64,000 bases of DNA from Pictodentalium vernedei (GCA_031216915.1 CM062294.1:35610936-35674935), one strand, 5' to 3'. Positions 1-11,598 are shown, counted from the stretch's first letter. Notes: generated by a model not told the origin, from the letters alone. Program-made: numbers and translations.

Positions 1-1262
1 TATGTCCCACCCGGACCCCAAATTTTCAGGGTAAAAAAAAAAAAAAATTTTTTGTCTTAAAATTGACCGAAACACATAAAAAAAAAAAAAAAAATTTTTT
101 TCAGATTTTGGTCCAAAATTTTCCAAGTCCCACCCGGACCCCAAATTTTCAGTGTAAAAAAAAAAAAAAATTTTTTGTCTTAAAATTGACCGAAACACAT
201 AAAAAAAAAAAAAAAAATTCCAGATTTTGGTCCAAAATTTCTAAGTCCGCAACGGGACCCCATATTTTCAGCCTAAATATGAACCCAGGGACTTGGCTTC
301 AACAAACTTGAATCTCACCCTCCTTAGGATGCTGCATACCAAATATCAAAAGATTCTTATTGCTAGATCTGAAGAAAAAGATTTTTAAAAAATACTCCTC
401 ATACTGCACTAATTTAAAAATTTGGGCTCCCATAGAGAGCCCAAATATTGACCCAGGCAATTGATTTCAATAAACATGTGAAACAATCTCCCAAAGATGT
501 TATATGTGAAATTTGAAAGCTTTTGGAGCAGTGGTTTGGGAGAAAAGTAGTCTTATGTTTTTCCCATTACCCACAGTGTTAAAAAATGCTGACTCAGCAC
601 TTTTTCAAAGTCCCCAAAAAGTACCCCATGATAAAACCGATGGCAATTTTTTTTGACCATTCCATTCTGTTGGTCCTAAGGAAGCTTCACAACAAATAAG
701 AATTCTCAGTGCCGTGTAGTTCTGGAGATATGGGTGTTTTAATTTTTTTCTATTTTTAGCTCTTGTGGTTCCCACGGGGCTATAGGAGTAAAAATTTCTG
801 CATAAATTAGGTACTTATGACCCAATAAGCACTCACGTAAAATTTGGTTCAAATCGGCCTCGCCATCTGGAAAATAGAAATTTGGGGCGGGGCCAAAATT
901 TTTGCCCCTCCTTTAACATTGTCAAATATAGCCCCTCGAACTTCTCTTGAACAAACTTGAGTCTACACCTCAAAAGGAAGCTGCATACCAAATATCAAGT
1001 CTCTGCTATTGCTGGTTCTTGACAAAAAGATTTTTAAGAATTGGAGCATTTTTTCCCCATCCCTCTGCTCAATGTGAGGCGAAACCTAATTTGACAAAAA
1101 ATCAAAGTCCGCAGACACAACCCCTTCTCACATGAAATTTCATTAATATGTGGCCAGTGGTTTGGGAGAAAAAGCCCAAACACCACCTTCACGACGGACG
1201 CCGGACAGCGGAAGAAAAGTGATCAGAATAGCTCATCCTGACTTTCAGTCAGGTGAGCTAAT
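1..1262 (+). mobile_element. Pearl/Helentron-like element, right part, with AT-rich tandem head
   Basis: Positions 1-270 hold about two units of an A/T-homopolymer-rich tandem repeat of roughly 120 bp (each with TTTTGGTCCAAAATTT and CCCGGACCCCAAATTTTCAG). This runs into units of the core family marked by CTTGAACAAACTTGAATC and GGGCTCCCATAGAGAGCCC, then a right flank with a short GACGGACG-type microsatellite and a terminal hairpin whose arms are related to GCTCACCTGAC and GTCAGGTGAGC, followed by TAATAA. The left end lies outside the window. The layout matches bivalve pearl and Helentron-associated elements, which are non-coding and moved in trans. The same head-to-tail arrangement recurs at 62100-63588, so the AT-rich head is part of this subfamily. 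Short frames in it follow the repeats and are not genes. Confidence 0.7.
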
Positions 1263-2363
1263 AAAAAATGCCAATAGGATCACCGATTCAATGTAGAGTT
1301 GTGACAGCATAAAAGTGGGTTTAATCATTATCAACTTATTGTCCAGAAAACAATTGTTTACAATTTACTATGTGAAGGGACACTGTGACCTTGACCTTTG
1401 ACCTAGTGATTCCAAAATAAATAGGGCTCTTTCTTTCACCAAGCCAACCTACCTATGAAGCTTCATGAACATAGGTGGAAGCATTGTCAAATTATCATCT
1501 GGAAACCAATTGTTTACGATTTATTATGTTCAAGGTCACTGTGACCTTGGCCTTTGACTTAGTGAGTCCAAAATAAATAGGGATCTTCCACTCACCTAGA
1601 CGAACCTACACATGAAGTTTCATGAATGTGGGTCAAACCATTATCAAGTTATCGTCCGGAAATCAATTGTTTACAATTTACTATGTTGAAGGTCACTGTG
1701 ACCTTGACTTTTCACCTAGCAAGTCCAAAATAAATAGGGTTCTTCCTCTCACTAATTCCAACCTACCTATGAAGTTTCATGAACGTGGGTCGAAACATTA
1801 TCAAGTCATCATCCGGAAACTAATTGTTTACGATTTACTATGTTGAAGGTCACTGTGACCTTGACCTTTCACCTAGTGAGTCCAAAATAAATAGGGTTCT
1901 TTCTCTCACTGATGCTAACCTAACTATGAAGTTTCAGGAACATGGGTCGAACCATTATCAAGTTATCATCAGGAAACCAACTGTTTTGATGTACTATGTT
2001 CAGGGTCACTGTGACCTTGACCTTTGAACTAGTGAGTCCAAAATAGATAGGGTTCTTCCTCTCACAAAGGCCAACCTACGTATGAAGATTCATGAATGTG
2101 GGTTGAACCGTAGTCAAGTTATCATCCGGAAACCAATTGTTTACAATTTGCTATGTTCAAGGTCACTGTAACCTTGACCTTTGACCAAGCACGTCCAAAA
2201 TTAATAGGGTTCTTCCTCTCACGGATACGAACCTACCTATGAAGTTTCATGAACATGGGTTGAACCATTATCAAGTTATCATCTGCAAAGCAATTGTTTA
2301 CACCCGCCCGTCCGCCATTCATCAAACTTTAAGTTGAGTTTGACTTCATCAGAACTCAACTAA
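1263..2363 (+). mobile_element. Helentron-like element with a 157 bp tandem core (GTCACTGTGACCTT family)
   Basis: Six units with a period of 156-157 bp are seen; the CACTGTGACC element recurs near 1381, 1537, 1694, 1851, 2007 and 2164. The right end has GCCCGTCCG and then a hairpin at 2332-2361 with arms AGTTGAGTT and AACTCAACT, followed by AATAA. The core is unrelated to the core of the preceding element, but the architecture is the same: tandem core, short G/C-rich flank, terminal hairpin. It is non-coding. I infer a non-autonomous rolling-circle type element; the left terminus is not clear. Confidence 0.6.
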
Positions 2364-2823
2364 TAAATAAATATGCGGCATTTTCTGAATTGCTAGGGCA
2401 TGGTCCATGTCGAACAAGCCAAGGGAGAGCACTACCAAACCACCAGAGGCTCACCCACCCAGGAAACAAAGTGGGGAAGGGGAGGAAGAGGAAGGGCAGC
2501 CATTGTCAGCAGACGACCTCAGGGGTTCATCATGTGCCATGATTGTCCCAACCAAGTTCCAACAGCGAGATTCGAGCACGAGGTGGCAGTGAGGCTTACT
2601 GCAACCATGTTTCTGGGGCCCAGGCGCCTGAAACTTAAATAAAATCTTAACCTACCGGGGCGGCACTATCAGTGATTTAGCAGGCCTAAGCATGTCGGAC
2701 CTGCAATATGCGTAAAATATGAAAAAATATATTGCTTCCTTTTACTTATGATATTCAACCTCCAGTCCTTTGCTGGGTAATATGTGGACAGCATGCAACC
2801 TTCAGAAACACTCACTTTCAACA

Positions 2824-3112
2824 CATGAAATGTGCTGTGTCCTTGGGCAAGGCACTCAATCCTGACTGCCTACATGTACATGGAGGCAAGGTGGTACTGA
2901 GGTGTATAGCATGTCAGTGGTGCACCTGTCTTCAATTGATGCTCACCCTGCTTGTGTGAAGTTAGTTAGTTGGGGAGTCTGACAGTTGCTCGCCATTGCT
3001 CTGTGGTTCTCTCTTTGTACTGCGGCTTCCACCACAAGCTGCTGAGACAAGGTAACCCTGGCTGTTGAAAGTGTCATTGAACTCCAATAAATGAATGAAT
3101 AAATAAATAACT
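2824..3112 (+). mobile_element. tRNA-derived SINE, lacking its head (copy S1)
   Basis: It contains the SINE body motifs TGTCCTTGGGCAAGGCACT, GTGCACCTGTCTTCAA, GTTGGGGAG-CTGACAGTTGCTCG and a tail ending AATAAATGAATGAATAAATA. The tRNA-like head is missing. The same SINE occupies the matching place in the opposite-strand arm (15057-15347), so it was inserted before the repeat was copied. Confidence 0.8.
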
Positions 3113-3463
3113 TGGAGGACAAAGTGTCCATGACCCTATTAAGTTTGGCCCAGATAATCATTGTGCTGATGGAAAGAAAATTTGTATATAATACTGGCCT
3201 GTGGCAATACACGTGAATGGAATTTACCTATTGGAGTCCATATTACGGGAGACATAAATTACCACTAAACCACAGCAGAAAGGTGTTTTTCACCCAGCAA
3301 TTATTTTCAGGTATTAGGGATTTGCAGAATGAAGCACCAGCAGGATGTGAAAGATTGTCAGCGATGCTTAAACTTTTACTCATAAATGTAAGTATAAGTC
3401 AGATATGAAATTCTCCACACAACCAATGGCGTTGAGATCACATGAGGGGTTTTACCTTCTCCA

Positions 3464-3482
3464 CCCCCCCCCCCCCCCCCCC
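3464..3482 (+). repeat. Poly-C tract
   Basis: An uninterrupted run of C inside the left IR-X arm. The matching place in the opposite arm also has a long C run (14712-14738), so the tract is an inherited feature of this repeat, with length likely to vary by slippage. Confidence 0.9.
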
Positions 3483-3757
3483 ACCATCACAAAAAAAATC
3501 TTGAACCAACTTGTGACTGGCAACCTCTATCCCACTTCCACAATCCAGTGCCTCTTTGTCTTTCAGCCTCACAAACTTACGACTTTCAGTGCGATCCCCC
3601 TCCCCACTTTAATCTGAAGTTCCAGAGAGAGAGAGAGAATTTTGGGCATTTTGGGGAGGTTGGGGGGGGGGGGGGGGGAGGGGGTATACTTTACTTTTTT
3701 TTTCAGGAACAGATAAATCCCCCAAAAGCCACCCAACAGCTCTGTTTGACTTGGCTT

Positions 3758-4868
3758 GAACAAACTTGAATCTCAACTCCAGTGGGATGCTGTATACCAA
3801 ATATCAAAAGATTCTGACTGGTGGATGTGAAGAAGAAGATTTTTTAAGAACATTCCTCATTTTGAACTAAGTTATCATTTGGGCTCCCACAGTGAGCCCA
3901 AATATGAACCCAGGGACTTGGCTTGAACAAACTTGAATCGCACCCTCCTAAGGATGCTGCATGCCAAATATCAAAACATTCCAACTGCTGAATCTGAAGA
4001 AGATTTTTAAAGAAAAATTCCTCATATTGAACTAAGTTATAATAAGGGCTCCCACAGATCAAATATGAACCCAGGGACTTGGATTTAACAAACTTGAATC
4101 TCCCCCCATAACCCCCCCCCCCCCCCCTCCCCCCCTCTAGGATGCTGCACACTAAATAGCAAAACATTCCGACTGCTGGATCTGAAGAAGATTTTTTAAG
4201 AAAATTCCTCGTTTTGAACTAAGTTACAATTCGAGCTCCCACAGTGAGCCCAAATATTGACATAGGGACATGGCTTGAACAAACTTTAATCTCGCCCCCT
4301 AAGGATGCAGCATACCAAATATCAAAACATCCGACTGCTGGATCTGAAGAAGATTTTTAATGAAAATTCCTCATTTTGAACTGAGTTATAATTCGGGCTC
4401 CCAAGTTAACCCAAATATGAACCCAGGGACTTGGCTTGAACAAACTTGAATCCCCCCATCCCCAAGCACGCTGCATACCAAATACCAAAAGATTATGATT
4501 GGTTGATCTGAAGAAGATTTTTAAAGAATATTCCTCATACTGCACTAATTTAAACATTTGGGCTCCCATAAAGAGCCCAAATATGGACCCAGGGATTTGA
4601 TTTCAACCAACATGTGAAACAATCTTCCAAAGATGTTATATGTGAAATTTGAAAGACTTTGGAGCAGTGGTTTGGGAGAAAAGTAGTCTTAAATGTTTTT
4701 CCCATTACCCACAGTGTTAAAAAAATGCTGACTCCGCACTTTTTCAAAGTCCCAAAAAAGTACCTTATGATAAAGCCGATAGCAATTTTTTTTAACCATT
4801 CCATTCTGTTGGTCCTTAGGAAGCTTCACACCAAATAAGAATTCTCAGTGCATGTAGTTTTGGAGATA
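3758..4868 (+). mobile_element. Pearl-like element, left piece (split by DIRS-A)
   Basis: Several units of the CTTGAACAAACTTGAATC / GATGCTGCATACCAAATATC core, period about 165 bp, with one unit carrying a poly-C run near 4109. The sequence breaks off in GTTTTGGAGATAT at 4868, where an unbroken copy (about 722-800) continues with GGGTGTTTTAA. The rest of the element resumes at 11879. This gives direct evidence that DIRS-A landed inside it. Confidence 0.75.
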
Positions 4869-5150
4869 TATAAATTTTATAGTAAATTTCCTTTCTTATT
4901 ATACCTACCGCAATTGTTTACTACAGGCTTGCACTACAGTGGAAGAACCTAACTCGGATAAAATGCTCTCTATTTTAATCTTTCCCAAGAGATCTGGGAA
5001 AGAAAAGTGGTGTAAAAACACCAAGAAAAATAAGCCAAAACTGGGTTGAGCGCCACCGGCGCACACTCAGTATGGGTCGCTCTTCCATAGTACAAATCCA
5101 CGACTACCGTAAAACAGTGCGCAGTGCATCAATTCGTCATTCTTTTGATT
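4869..5150 (-). repeat. DIRS-A 3' inverted terminal repeat
   Basis: Reverse-complement match to 11311-11570. Shared blocks include TTTACTACAGGCTTGCACTAC, here split as TTTACTACAGGCTTG and CACTACAGTGGAAG, then GTGGTGTAAAAACACCA and CTTTTGATT at the inner edge. The outermost 20 or so bases (ATAAATTTTATAGTAAATTT) are not shared with the right repeat, as is usual for the two unequal DIRS ends. Confidence 0.85.
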
Positions 5151-5226
5151 CCGACAACACAGGAGTTATGTGATCAGCGGGGAGGAAGGTTTCTTACCCA
5201 AATAAGAAGACGGGAGGGCCTCCATG

Positions 5227-5322
5227 TAAACAACTGTGGTAGGTATAATAAGAAAGGAAATTTACTATAAAATTTATTGTTCTTATCAACCTACCTCAAT
5301 TGTTTACTACAGGCTGAATAGA
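5227..5322 (-). repeat. DIRS-A internal complementary region
   Basis: The first half (GGTAGGTATAATAAGAAAGG and on to AAATTTACTATAAAATTTAT) is the reverse complement of the extreme left end. The second half (CTTATCAACCTACCTC, TTGTTTACTACAGGCTG) reads like the reverse complement of the extreme right end. This is the joint-template arrangement known from DIRS-1, where the region next to the 3' repeat is thought to serve in making the circular DNA. Confidence 0.8.
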
Positions 5323-5693
5323 CAAAAGGATGGAGGGAATTACATAACCAACCCACACATAACTCAATAGCACTGGAACCGTGGACAGAGGAAGAGATCC
5401 CTAGGCCCATCAAACCATAGCATCACAAACATTAGAAAAGACAATGAAAGATGAGGCGTATGGTGATGTGCGACGCACAGACATAAAGGGCAGTAACAGC
5501 ACAGAACTGGAACTGACCCTGAAAAAGCTGAAAGGCTGGGATAGACAACAGCCTGACCCGAAGAAAGAGGGCCCCAAGGACCAAGGGCCTCTATCGGCTC
5601 CTGCAACTGTCACAGATAAAAGGAGAATGTAGCATTTCTCCAGTAGGCTGCCAGTATAACATCCGTCGTCCGACAACATGACAGAGTTATTAA

Positions 5694-5937
5694 CCCTTAA
5701 GCCCCCATATAGCCCCAAACCGCCACTTTTATATTGCATTGAAGCAGGTGCTCCCTTGTGTAATCTTTTTTATTACTCTTGTGTGTAGACTGAATTTTCC
5801 CTGGCAGTGGTTCTACATCACTGCTGGCTGCCTGTATCGGCAGCCAGCAGTGATGTAGAACCACTGCCAAGTCATCAATAACTATGTAAGCAGAAAAAGG
5901 CCATAAATACTTTAAAATTAATCTGAGGACTTAAGGG
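5694..5937. mobile_element. TTAA-flanked MITE (piggyBac-like ends) with a perfect hairpin
   Basis: The ends are CCCTTAAG and CTTAAGGG, flanked on both sides by TTAA (5690-5693 and 5938-5941). Inside, 5803-5868 is a perfect palindrome: 30 bp arms around the loop TGTATC. TTAA duplication with CCCTTT-type ends is the mark of the piggyBac superfamily. No coding capacity. It sits inside DIRS-A and is therefore younger than that copy. Confidence 0.75.
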
Positions 5938-5939
5938 TT

Positions 5940-6505
5940 AAAAGAGGAAGACAATGCACGCACCTCGTGGCAGAAAAAACAATTGGTAATACAATCACCA
6001 GTAGCTAGACGAGTGGAAGCTGCACGAATAGCAAGACAAATCCATCGAGAAATGGATGCAGGCGAGATCTTGCATGTGAGAAAACATCCAGGATAAAGGC
6101 GCGAATGCCCCCCACCCCCAAGCAGAGCAGCGCCCAAGAAAGCGACCATCTTGGAGTAAACTGCAAAGTCCTAGGCCTTTTCAAGGAAAAGAGCTGAACA
6201 AGCTTGGAGAGGCAAGGATGAGTGTCGAAACAATGCGGTACCACATATGAAAAAACGTCTCCGAAGCATGGACATGTACCCATTGCTGGAGACCCCCAGA
6301 AACAAACATAAACCAGAAACTCCGCAAGCGGTGTGATCGAAGGAGTGACAGAAGCAACAGAGTGATCGCACACCATCGACAGAAGAACCTTCCACCTAGC
6401 CACAGAGGCTAAACCAGTGGAGTGAAGAAGAAAGGCAACTCCACTGCGTGTCTCGAAAAACCACTGCGGAGGAGACAGGACCCAACAAAAGACGTGTGAA
6501 GGCAC
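5940..6505 (-). pseudogene. Tyrosine recombinase remnants, DIRS-A
   Basis: Reading the minus strand, a fragment near 6400 (ARWKVLLSMVCDHSV followed by a P-S-I-P and FLVYV pattern) matches the start of the recombinase in copy B (AKWKVFCCWCRDHSV). A further fragment (LVQLFSLKRPRTLQFTPRW) has the S-x-L-V-x-x-F-x-x-x-R-P-R-T pattern of DIRS recombinases. Near 5955-5975 a HEVRALSSS fragment resembles the His-x-x-Arg box of tyrosine recombinases. The family enzyme integrates a circular DNA copy without target duplication. The region is incomplete. Confidence 0.65.
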
Positions 6506-6590
6506 AATGAAGTCGGGTCAACTTGAAACCTCCTCGGGCGACTTTGGCAAATAAAGTCGCGATGAAGAGGGAGACATGCCGGAACCGCAG

Positions 6591-8320
6591 CTAACAGAGA
6601 GCGGAGCAGATTGAGCCACACCCACCGAGGCGACGGGTGTGATCGAAAGGATTCGACGACTGCAGGTTCATATCTGGGAGAGAACATGAGGCGGAATCGG
6701 AACAGGTAGGAAGGCGTAGCCGACAAGACCGTCCCAAAGGAGGGCCAGAGCGTCCATGGCGAAAGCCAGTGCATCTGGGCATGGGGACACGAAAGTGTCC
6801 ACCTGATGATTCCAACGAGCCGCAAAGAGATCGATGGAACCCGCCATGTAGAGCATCCACTTGGTGTAAAAGAACCTGCCCCGTCGGGACAGGGAGTTGG
6901 CTTGGACGTTCAGACGACCGGAAATGTGACGAACAACCACACCAGCGTTGACATCCTGAGCGAGCAGTAGAAGATCCCGAGCCAATTCGTACATTGGAAC
7001 CGAGTGCGTGCCACCCTGGTCCCGAATGTAAGCAACCACTGTCGAATTGTCGAACAACAGAAGGACCTGACGATTCGACAGGTGAGGGATCCACTGCCTG
7101 AAACTCAGAAGAAGAGCAAGAAGCTCTGCTGGCTGATGTGTAGAGATGCCCGATCCTGGTCCCACATCCCGTGAAGGGAAGGGAAAGACCTAGAGGATCC
7201 AACGTCGCACCCCATCCGATATCGCAGACATCTGCCATCAGAATGCGATCGGACTTGGGTAAGTCCAACAGGACACCCTGCGTGATCCACTGAACATTTG
7301 TCCAGTGGAGAAGGTGAGGATAAGAGAATCTGGTAACTGAAACACCCGATCCAGAGAATCGACATTCGGGCTCCAACGACTGAGCAGAAAGTGTTGGAGA
7401 GGTCTGACACGCAGCCGACCTAGAGGAATGAGATCCGTCACCGAACCGCAGAGACCAATCAGCCGGAGAATACTCCGTGCCGTCGCAGATGTGGACTGGG
7501 ACAGAGTCAGAGCAAAAGCTGAGAGAATCACAGCCTTGGCCTGGGGAACCACCACCAAATTGAATTGGGTGCGGAAAGCCATCCCCAGATGACAAAAGGA
7601 CTGAGAAGGGACCAGTCCCGACCTCTCCTCGTTGACTCTGAATCCAAGCGATGTGAGCAAGCTCAACAGAGTGGCGACATCCGACTCCAGTAAGGCAGCA
7701 TTGGAATGCCTCTGGAGGATATCGTCCAGATATGCCGAAGTAGTCACCCTGGACTGTGTGCGATGGAAAGCTATCACATGCGACATCAGTCAGGTGAAGG
7801 CCCAAGGAGCCAGGTTGAGGCCGAAAGCCATGGCTGGTAAACTCGCCCCAGAAAAGCGAACCTGAGATACTCCGTGACGCCCAATGAATCGGAACGTGAA
7901 AGTAAGCGTCTCGCAGGTCGAAGCTGGGAGCAAAAACTCCCTGGTGAATTGAACGGCGACCGACCTGAAAGTCTCCATGCTGAACTTGGGATCAATGATA
8001 GACTGGTTCAGGATACTCAGATCAATAACCAGTCGGAGTCGGCCGTACTTCTTCGGCAATCAAGAACAGGCAGGAACAGAACCCCACTGACTGAATGTTC
8101 TTGATGACCTCCCTCGCCCCCTTTGTCAGGAGATTGTCTATCTCCGTGGACAAAAGTTCCCTACGTAAAGTGTCTGAAAGAACTGTGGTTGGAAGAGGCA
8201 CCCTGGACAGAGTGGGGTGCCTTTGGAAGGATATTCGCAGCCCGGACCGAACAACATCTAACACCCAAGGATCGGATGTGATGGTGGCCCAACGGTCTGC
8301 GAACTCTGCTATCCTTCCTC
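6591..8320 (-). pseudogene. Reverse transcriptase-RNase H region, DIRS-A
   Basis: Recognisable blocks in order from high to low coordinate: an N-terminal stretch like copy B (EIDNLLTKGAREVI), then VIDLSILNQSI and GLNLAPWAFT, then the polymerase box AYLDDILQRHS near 7730, and the RNase H part with FDNSTVVAYIRDQGGTHS near 7050 and RHISGRLNVQANSLSRRG near 6930. The order and wording match the copy B protein (18367-20475). The family copies element RNA into DNA. This copy is broken by many changes and cannot be functional. Confidence 0.85.
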
Positions 8321-8399
8321 CAACCTGAGACGAATCGAGGTGAGGACCTTCATTTCAAGCCCCGACGAGGCCCCCGAGAGGAGAAACCACCTCCTCAAC

Positions 8400-9910
8400 T
8401 GAATGAAGAATCCTGATACTTCCCTCTAATCTGCCGACGCTTACCCACCTGAGTAAGAAGTAGAAGCAGTGGCAGAAGGATCAGCCTTTTGCTTCGCAGA
8501 GGAAGCAGAAGGGTACTTGTTAGGCTTGAAACGGCCAATGCCTCCCCTAGAAGGCTGATCAAGCTGAAGAAATAGCAGCTGATCTTTGGAATGACATAGG
8601 ACGTCATCCCGGACCGCTGACACGGAACCATGGAAAAGTTGAGGACCTGCCAAAGAAGCAGATCAAAGAGTAGCGCACTGCTCCTCAGGAAGGGATTGGC
8701 CTGTGTCCAGCACAGAGTCCCTTCAAACTAATTCCAGATTAGCCGTGTTACAGGCATGCGTGTGAGTAAGATGCATGAGCATCTTGGACAGCACACACAA
8801 AGGAGCCTGTACCTCGTCAAACTTATCTGGAGGCAGATAAGCAGCTAAAGCTGAGACAACGTGATCTGAGAGAAAAAGCATACCAAGCATCTCTCTCGAT
8901 AAGCCCAACGTGGACTCCAGAGTCATCATCGGAACGACGGCAGACTTGGGCTTGGAAAGCCTGAGGGAATTGGAGTCCTGATCCAAAACCGTCAAAGTCT
9001 GGCAGACTGACGCATTGGTGGAATTGTAGTAACGATAACGCACCAGAGGCAAAAAGGTGTCAAACCTGGTGAAGAACGGAGCCTTCATAGCCTTGAAACT
9101 CAGCTTAGAGTCCAATGCTGAAAATGCTTCAACCAACTGTACCGACTGGCATGGTCGAAGACGCCCAGAAGCAGGTTGCTCCATAGGCTGTTGGCACGCG
9201 ACCGATGATCGCGGCCTGGCTGACACTGTCGGTTGGTTTGATGGTTTGAGATCCGGAAGGAACCCAAACACAAAATCAAGAGCTGCCCCCAAGTCCGAAA
9301 ACTGCTGGCTCTCGACATCAAGCATGTCTGACTCTTCCCCTGAGTCGGAAGACACATAGCCCGTCGTGGGCAAACCAGCCGACACCTCACATGGTGTCGG
9401 AACACCAGGGGGATCAGAAAGTGGCCTGTTTCCAATCCCGGGAGGCGGCGCCTGGAATATACTCGCTGCCTTGCTTGAAGCAACGGGAAGGCTCTTTGAC
9501 AGAACCTGAGTGAGTAAGGAGAGGGTCTCCCTAAGCTCACTGCCCGTACTGGCTGGTTCGACAGAGGAACGAACCGGCAAAGTGGCTTCACCTCTGACCC
9601 TCTTAACCAGCGAAGGGTCACGATCATCCAAAACACCCGACGCGGGACGACGAGCAGCAGCCGAAACGTCTGAAGGCAGACGGGTATAGGGGTATGACAC
9701 ACCCCAAGGATCAACATAGCGGGAACTCATGTGAGTCACCACGGACCTCTGCGGGGCAGAAGGTCCAGGCTGCACAAAAGACGTTGGTCCCCCAAAACTG
9801 GTCGTGTGGCCAGAATGTGTGGACGGAAATGCCACGGAGTTCATAGTGTCCCCACAAAGAACATCCGAATCCAATAACACAACTGTGGTGCTCGACGACG
9901 CAGAGACCAC
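8400..9910 (-). pseudogene. Gag-like region, DIRS-A
   Basis: The longest open stretch (8723-9910, 395 codons, minus strand) ends in TANLELV after an MTLESTLGLSREMLGML block. It matches copy B Gag, which has TTLETTIMSNRINLDALS and SVANLELVR. The first third is rich in Ser, Thr and Pro and looks disordered. In DIRS elements this protein is the presumed nucleocapsid component. The protein is a remnant; homology to copies B and D rests on the block of about 90 residues before the end. Confidence 0.7.
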
Positions 9911-10439
9911 AGTAGAGAGTCCGGCCGGCAGCCACTTCCAAATTCGCCGAGTTGAAGTCAGGGAAGGCTGAGGCCGATACCCCCATGTCTACACTCCCAG
10001 ACACCGCAGCAGACCACTGCAGGTATAAAACTACTGTGCTCAAGGGCTGAGAGGACACAGTAGGGGGTTCAGCCGGCAGCCAGTTCTGACTTCGCCGAGT
10101 TGAAGTCGGGGAAGGCTGAGGCCGATACCCCACAACCACACTACAGACATCCCTGCAGACCCTTGCAGGGATAAGCCGAGGCCGACTAAAAACGGTGCCC
10201 AATGACGTTGTAGACGGAACAGCAGTAGCAACAGATACGACGGGAGCTATTGGAACTGACGGAAAAGTGGAGAGAGCCACCTAGCTCAGCTCAGTCACAA
10301 CCCTAGTGACAGCCTCAGATGTCGACTGGAGAGGGCGCATAGTCCCGGAACCAGGCATCTCTTCACCAGAAATCCAACAGCTCCCGCAGTATCCACCACT
10401 GTAAAAAACTACACATTCCCCACGGAAGGGGAATAACTC

Positions 10440-10760
10440 TCACCTGACATGGTCGAGTCGGGAAGCCCCAAAACGACAGCATTCCCCACCCCAAGGAGGG
10501 GGAGCAATTCTCACCAGACGTGGTCGAGTCGGGTGACCCCGAAACGACTGCGCTCCCCACCCCCCACGGGAGCAGGAGGAGCTGCACATCCCCCATGGAG
10601 GGGTAAAACTCACACCAGACGGGGTCGAGTCGGGGGCCCCAAAACAACAGTGTTCCACCCATGGGGCGGGAGGAGCTGCACATCCCCCAAGGAGGGGGTA
10701 AACTCACACCAGACGTGGTTGAGTCGGGAGGCTCCCGAAACGACAGCATTCCACACAACC
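10440..10760 (-). repeat. GC-rich minisatellite in the DIRS-A leader
   Basis: Four imperfect units with the marker GGTCGAGTCGGG or GGTTGAGTCGGG at about 10453, 10523, 10623 and 10718 (spacing 70-100 bp), each followed by a CCCCAAAACGACAG-like block and a GGAGGGG block. A second, longer pair of related units (CCGGCAGCCA, GCCGAGTTGAAGTC, GGCTGAGGCCGATACC) lies at about 9920-10135. I see no leader protein like that of copies B and D. Confidence 0.6.
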
Positions 10761-11310
10761 CACGGGTGCGGAAGAAACGGCCACGAGAACGCACCAAGTC
10801 AGGCAAGGTCAAAAGGAATTTCCCTAAAGGAACCGAACTGGAAATAACAGAGGCGAGAGCAGTACAAGAAAAAGGTGAACTCAACAGAAACAGAATGTAG
10901 AACACCCTCAACTACGAGAGAAGGTGGCAGAAAAAAAAACGGTGGGTACACGACAGAACCCAGACGGTCGACAGGGGCCGAAAAAACAGAAATTCAGCCC
11001 TCAACAGAGTGAAGAAATCCTGTCCAGACAGTCCCTGATAGACACCTAACTCCAATAACAATAAAATTCATCAACCGAAAAATTCATTGTCAAATCGCGT
11101 GATGTCGAAAACAAAACATTTGCAAAAATGGAATAGTAAATAATATACAATGAGAATGTGGTTGAAAATATAAACGAGAATATATAAAACACAGTCCTGT
11201 TATTATATGATCTTCAGATCCATAATTCCACTAACAGGAAAACCATTATCGATGAGTTAAAATATCACTGTTATGGAGCAAGATGGCACACATCCACCAC
11301 ATGTGCGGAT

Positions 11311-11570
11311 AATCAAAAGAATGATGAATTGACGCACTGCGCACTGTTTTACGGTAGTCGTGGATTTGTACTATGGAAGAGCGTCCCATACTGGGTGTGC
11401 GCCGATGGCACTCGACCCAGGTTTGGCTTATTTTTTCGTGGTGTTTTTACACCACTTTTCTTTCCAAAATCTCTTGGGAAAGATTAAAATAGAGAGTATT
11501 TTATCCGAGTTAGGTTCTTCCACTGTAGTGCAAGCCTGTAGTAAACAAATGAGGTAGGCTGATAAGAAAC
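11311..11570 (-). repeat. DIRS-A 5' inverted terminal repeat
   Basis: Reverse complement of most of 4869-5150, with blocks CACTGCGCACTGTTTTACGG, GTGGATTTGTACTATGGAAG, GTTAGGTTCTTCCACTG and GCCTGTAGTAAACAA. It ends with GATAAGAA, the same bases that appear in the joint inside the internal complementary region. By eye the two repeats differ at a modest number of positions, so the copy is not recent. Confidence 0.85.
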
Positions 11571-11598
11571 TTAGATGTGAGTCTTCCATGGAAGACGT

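Larger units (their letters stand above)
2372..3757 (+). repeat. Left arm of a large inverted pair (dispersed repeat IR-X)
   Basis: This segment is repeated in opposite orientation at about 14400-16215. Shared landmarks, left read against the reverse complement of the right, are: a G-rich GGGGAAGGGGAGGA stretch near 2474, GACAATCATGG near 2545 (complement), the SINE at 2824-3112, ATAAATGTAAGTATAAGTCA near 3383, the poly-C tract near 3464, and CCCCCAAAAGCCAC near 3720. Identity is moderate, so the copies are old. No coding frame is conserved between the arms. The family is not recognised; it could be a long non-autonomous transposon. Confidence 0.7.
4869..11570 (-). mobile_element. DIRS-type tyrosine-recombinase retroelement, copy A (fossil)
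   Basis: A retroelement fossil about 6.7 kb long. Parts in transcription order (right to left): 5' inverted terminal repeat, GC-rich leader with a minisatellite, Gag-like region, RT-RNase H region, tyrosine recombinase remnants, internal complementary region, 3' inverted terminal repeat. Inverted ends and an internal complementary region place it in the DIRS group rather than with PAT/Ngaro elements, which have split direct repeats. It is broken in many places. It is a different subfamily from copies B-D, with higher GC and different terminal sequence. It lies inside a pearl-like element and carries a TTAA MITE. Confidence 0.85.

Noticed and set aside
2400-2642. Short protein gene (80 codons) in the left IR-X arm
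   Set aside because: The right arm has no matching open frame and differences are not codon-like.
10363-10911. 182-codon frame on the minus strand in the DIRS-A leader
   Set aside because: It follows the GC-rich minisatellite and has repeated Pro/Trp/Gly segments; no relation to copies B-D.
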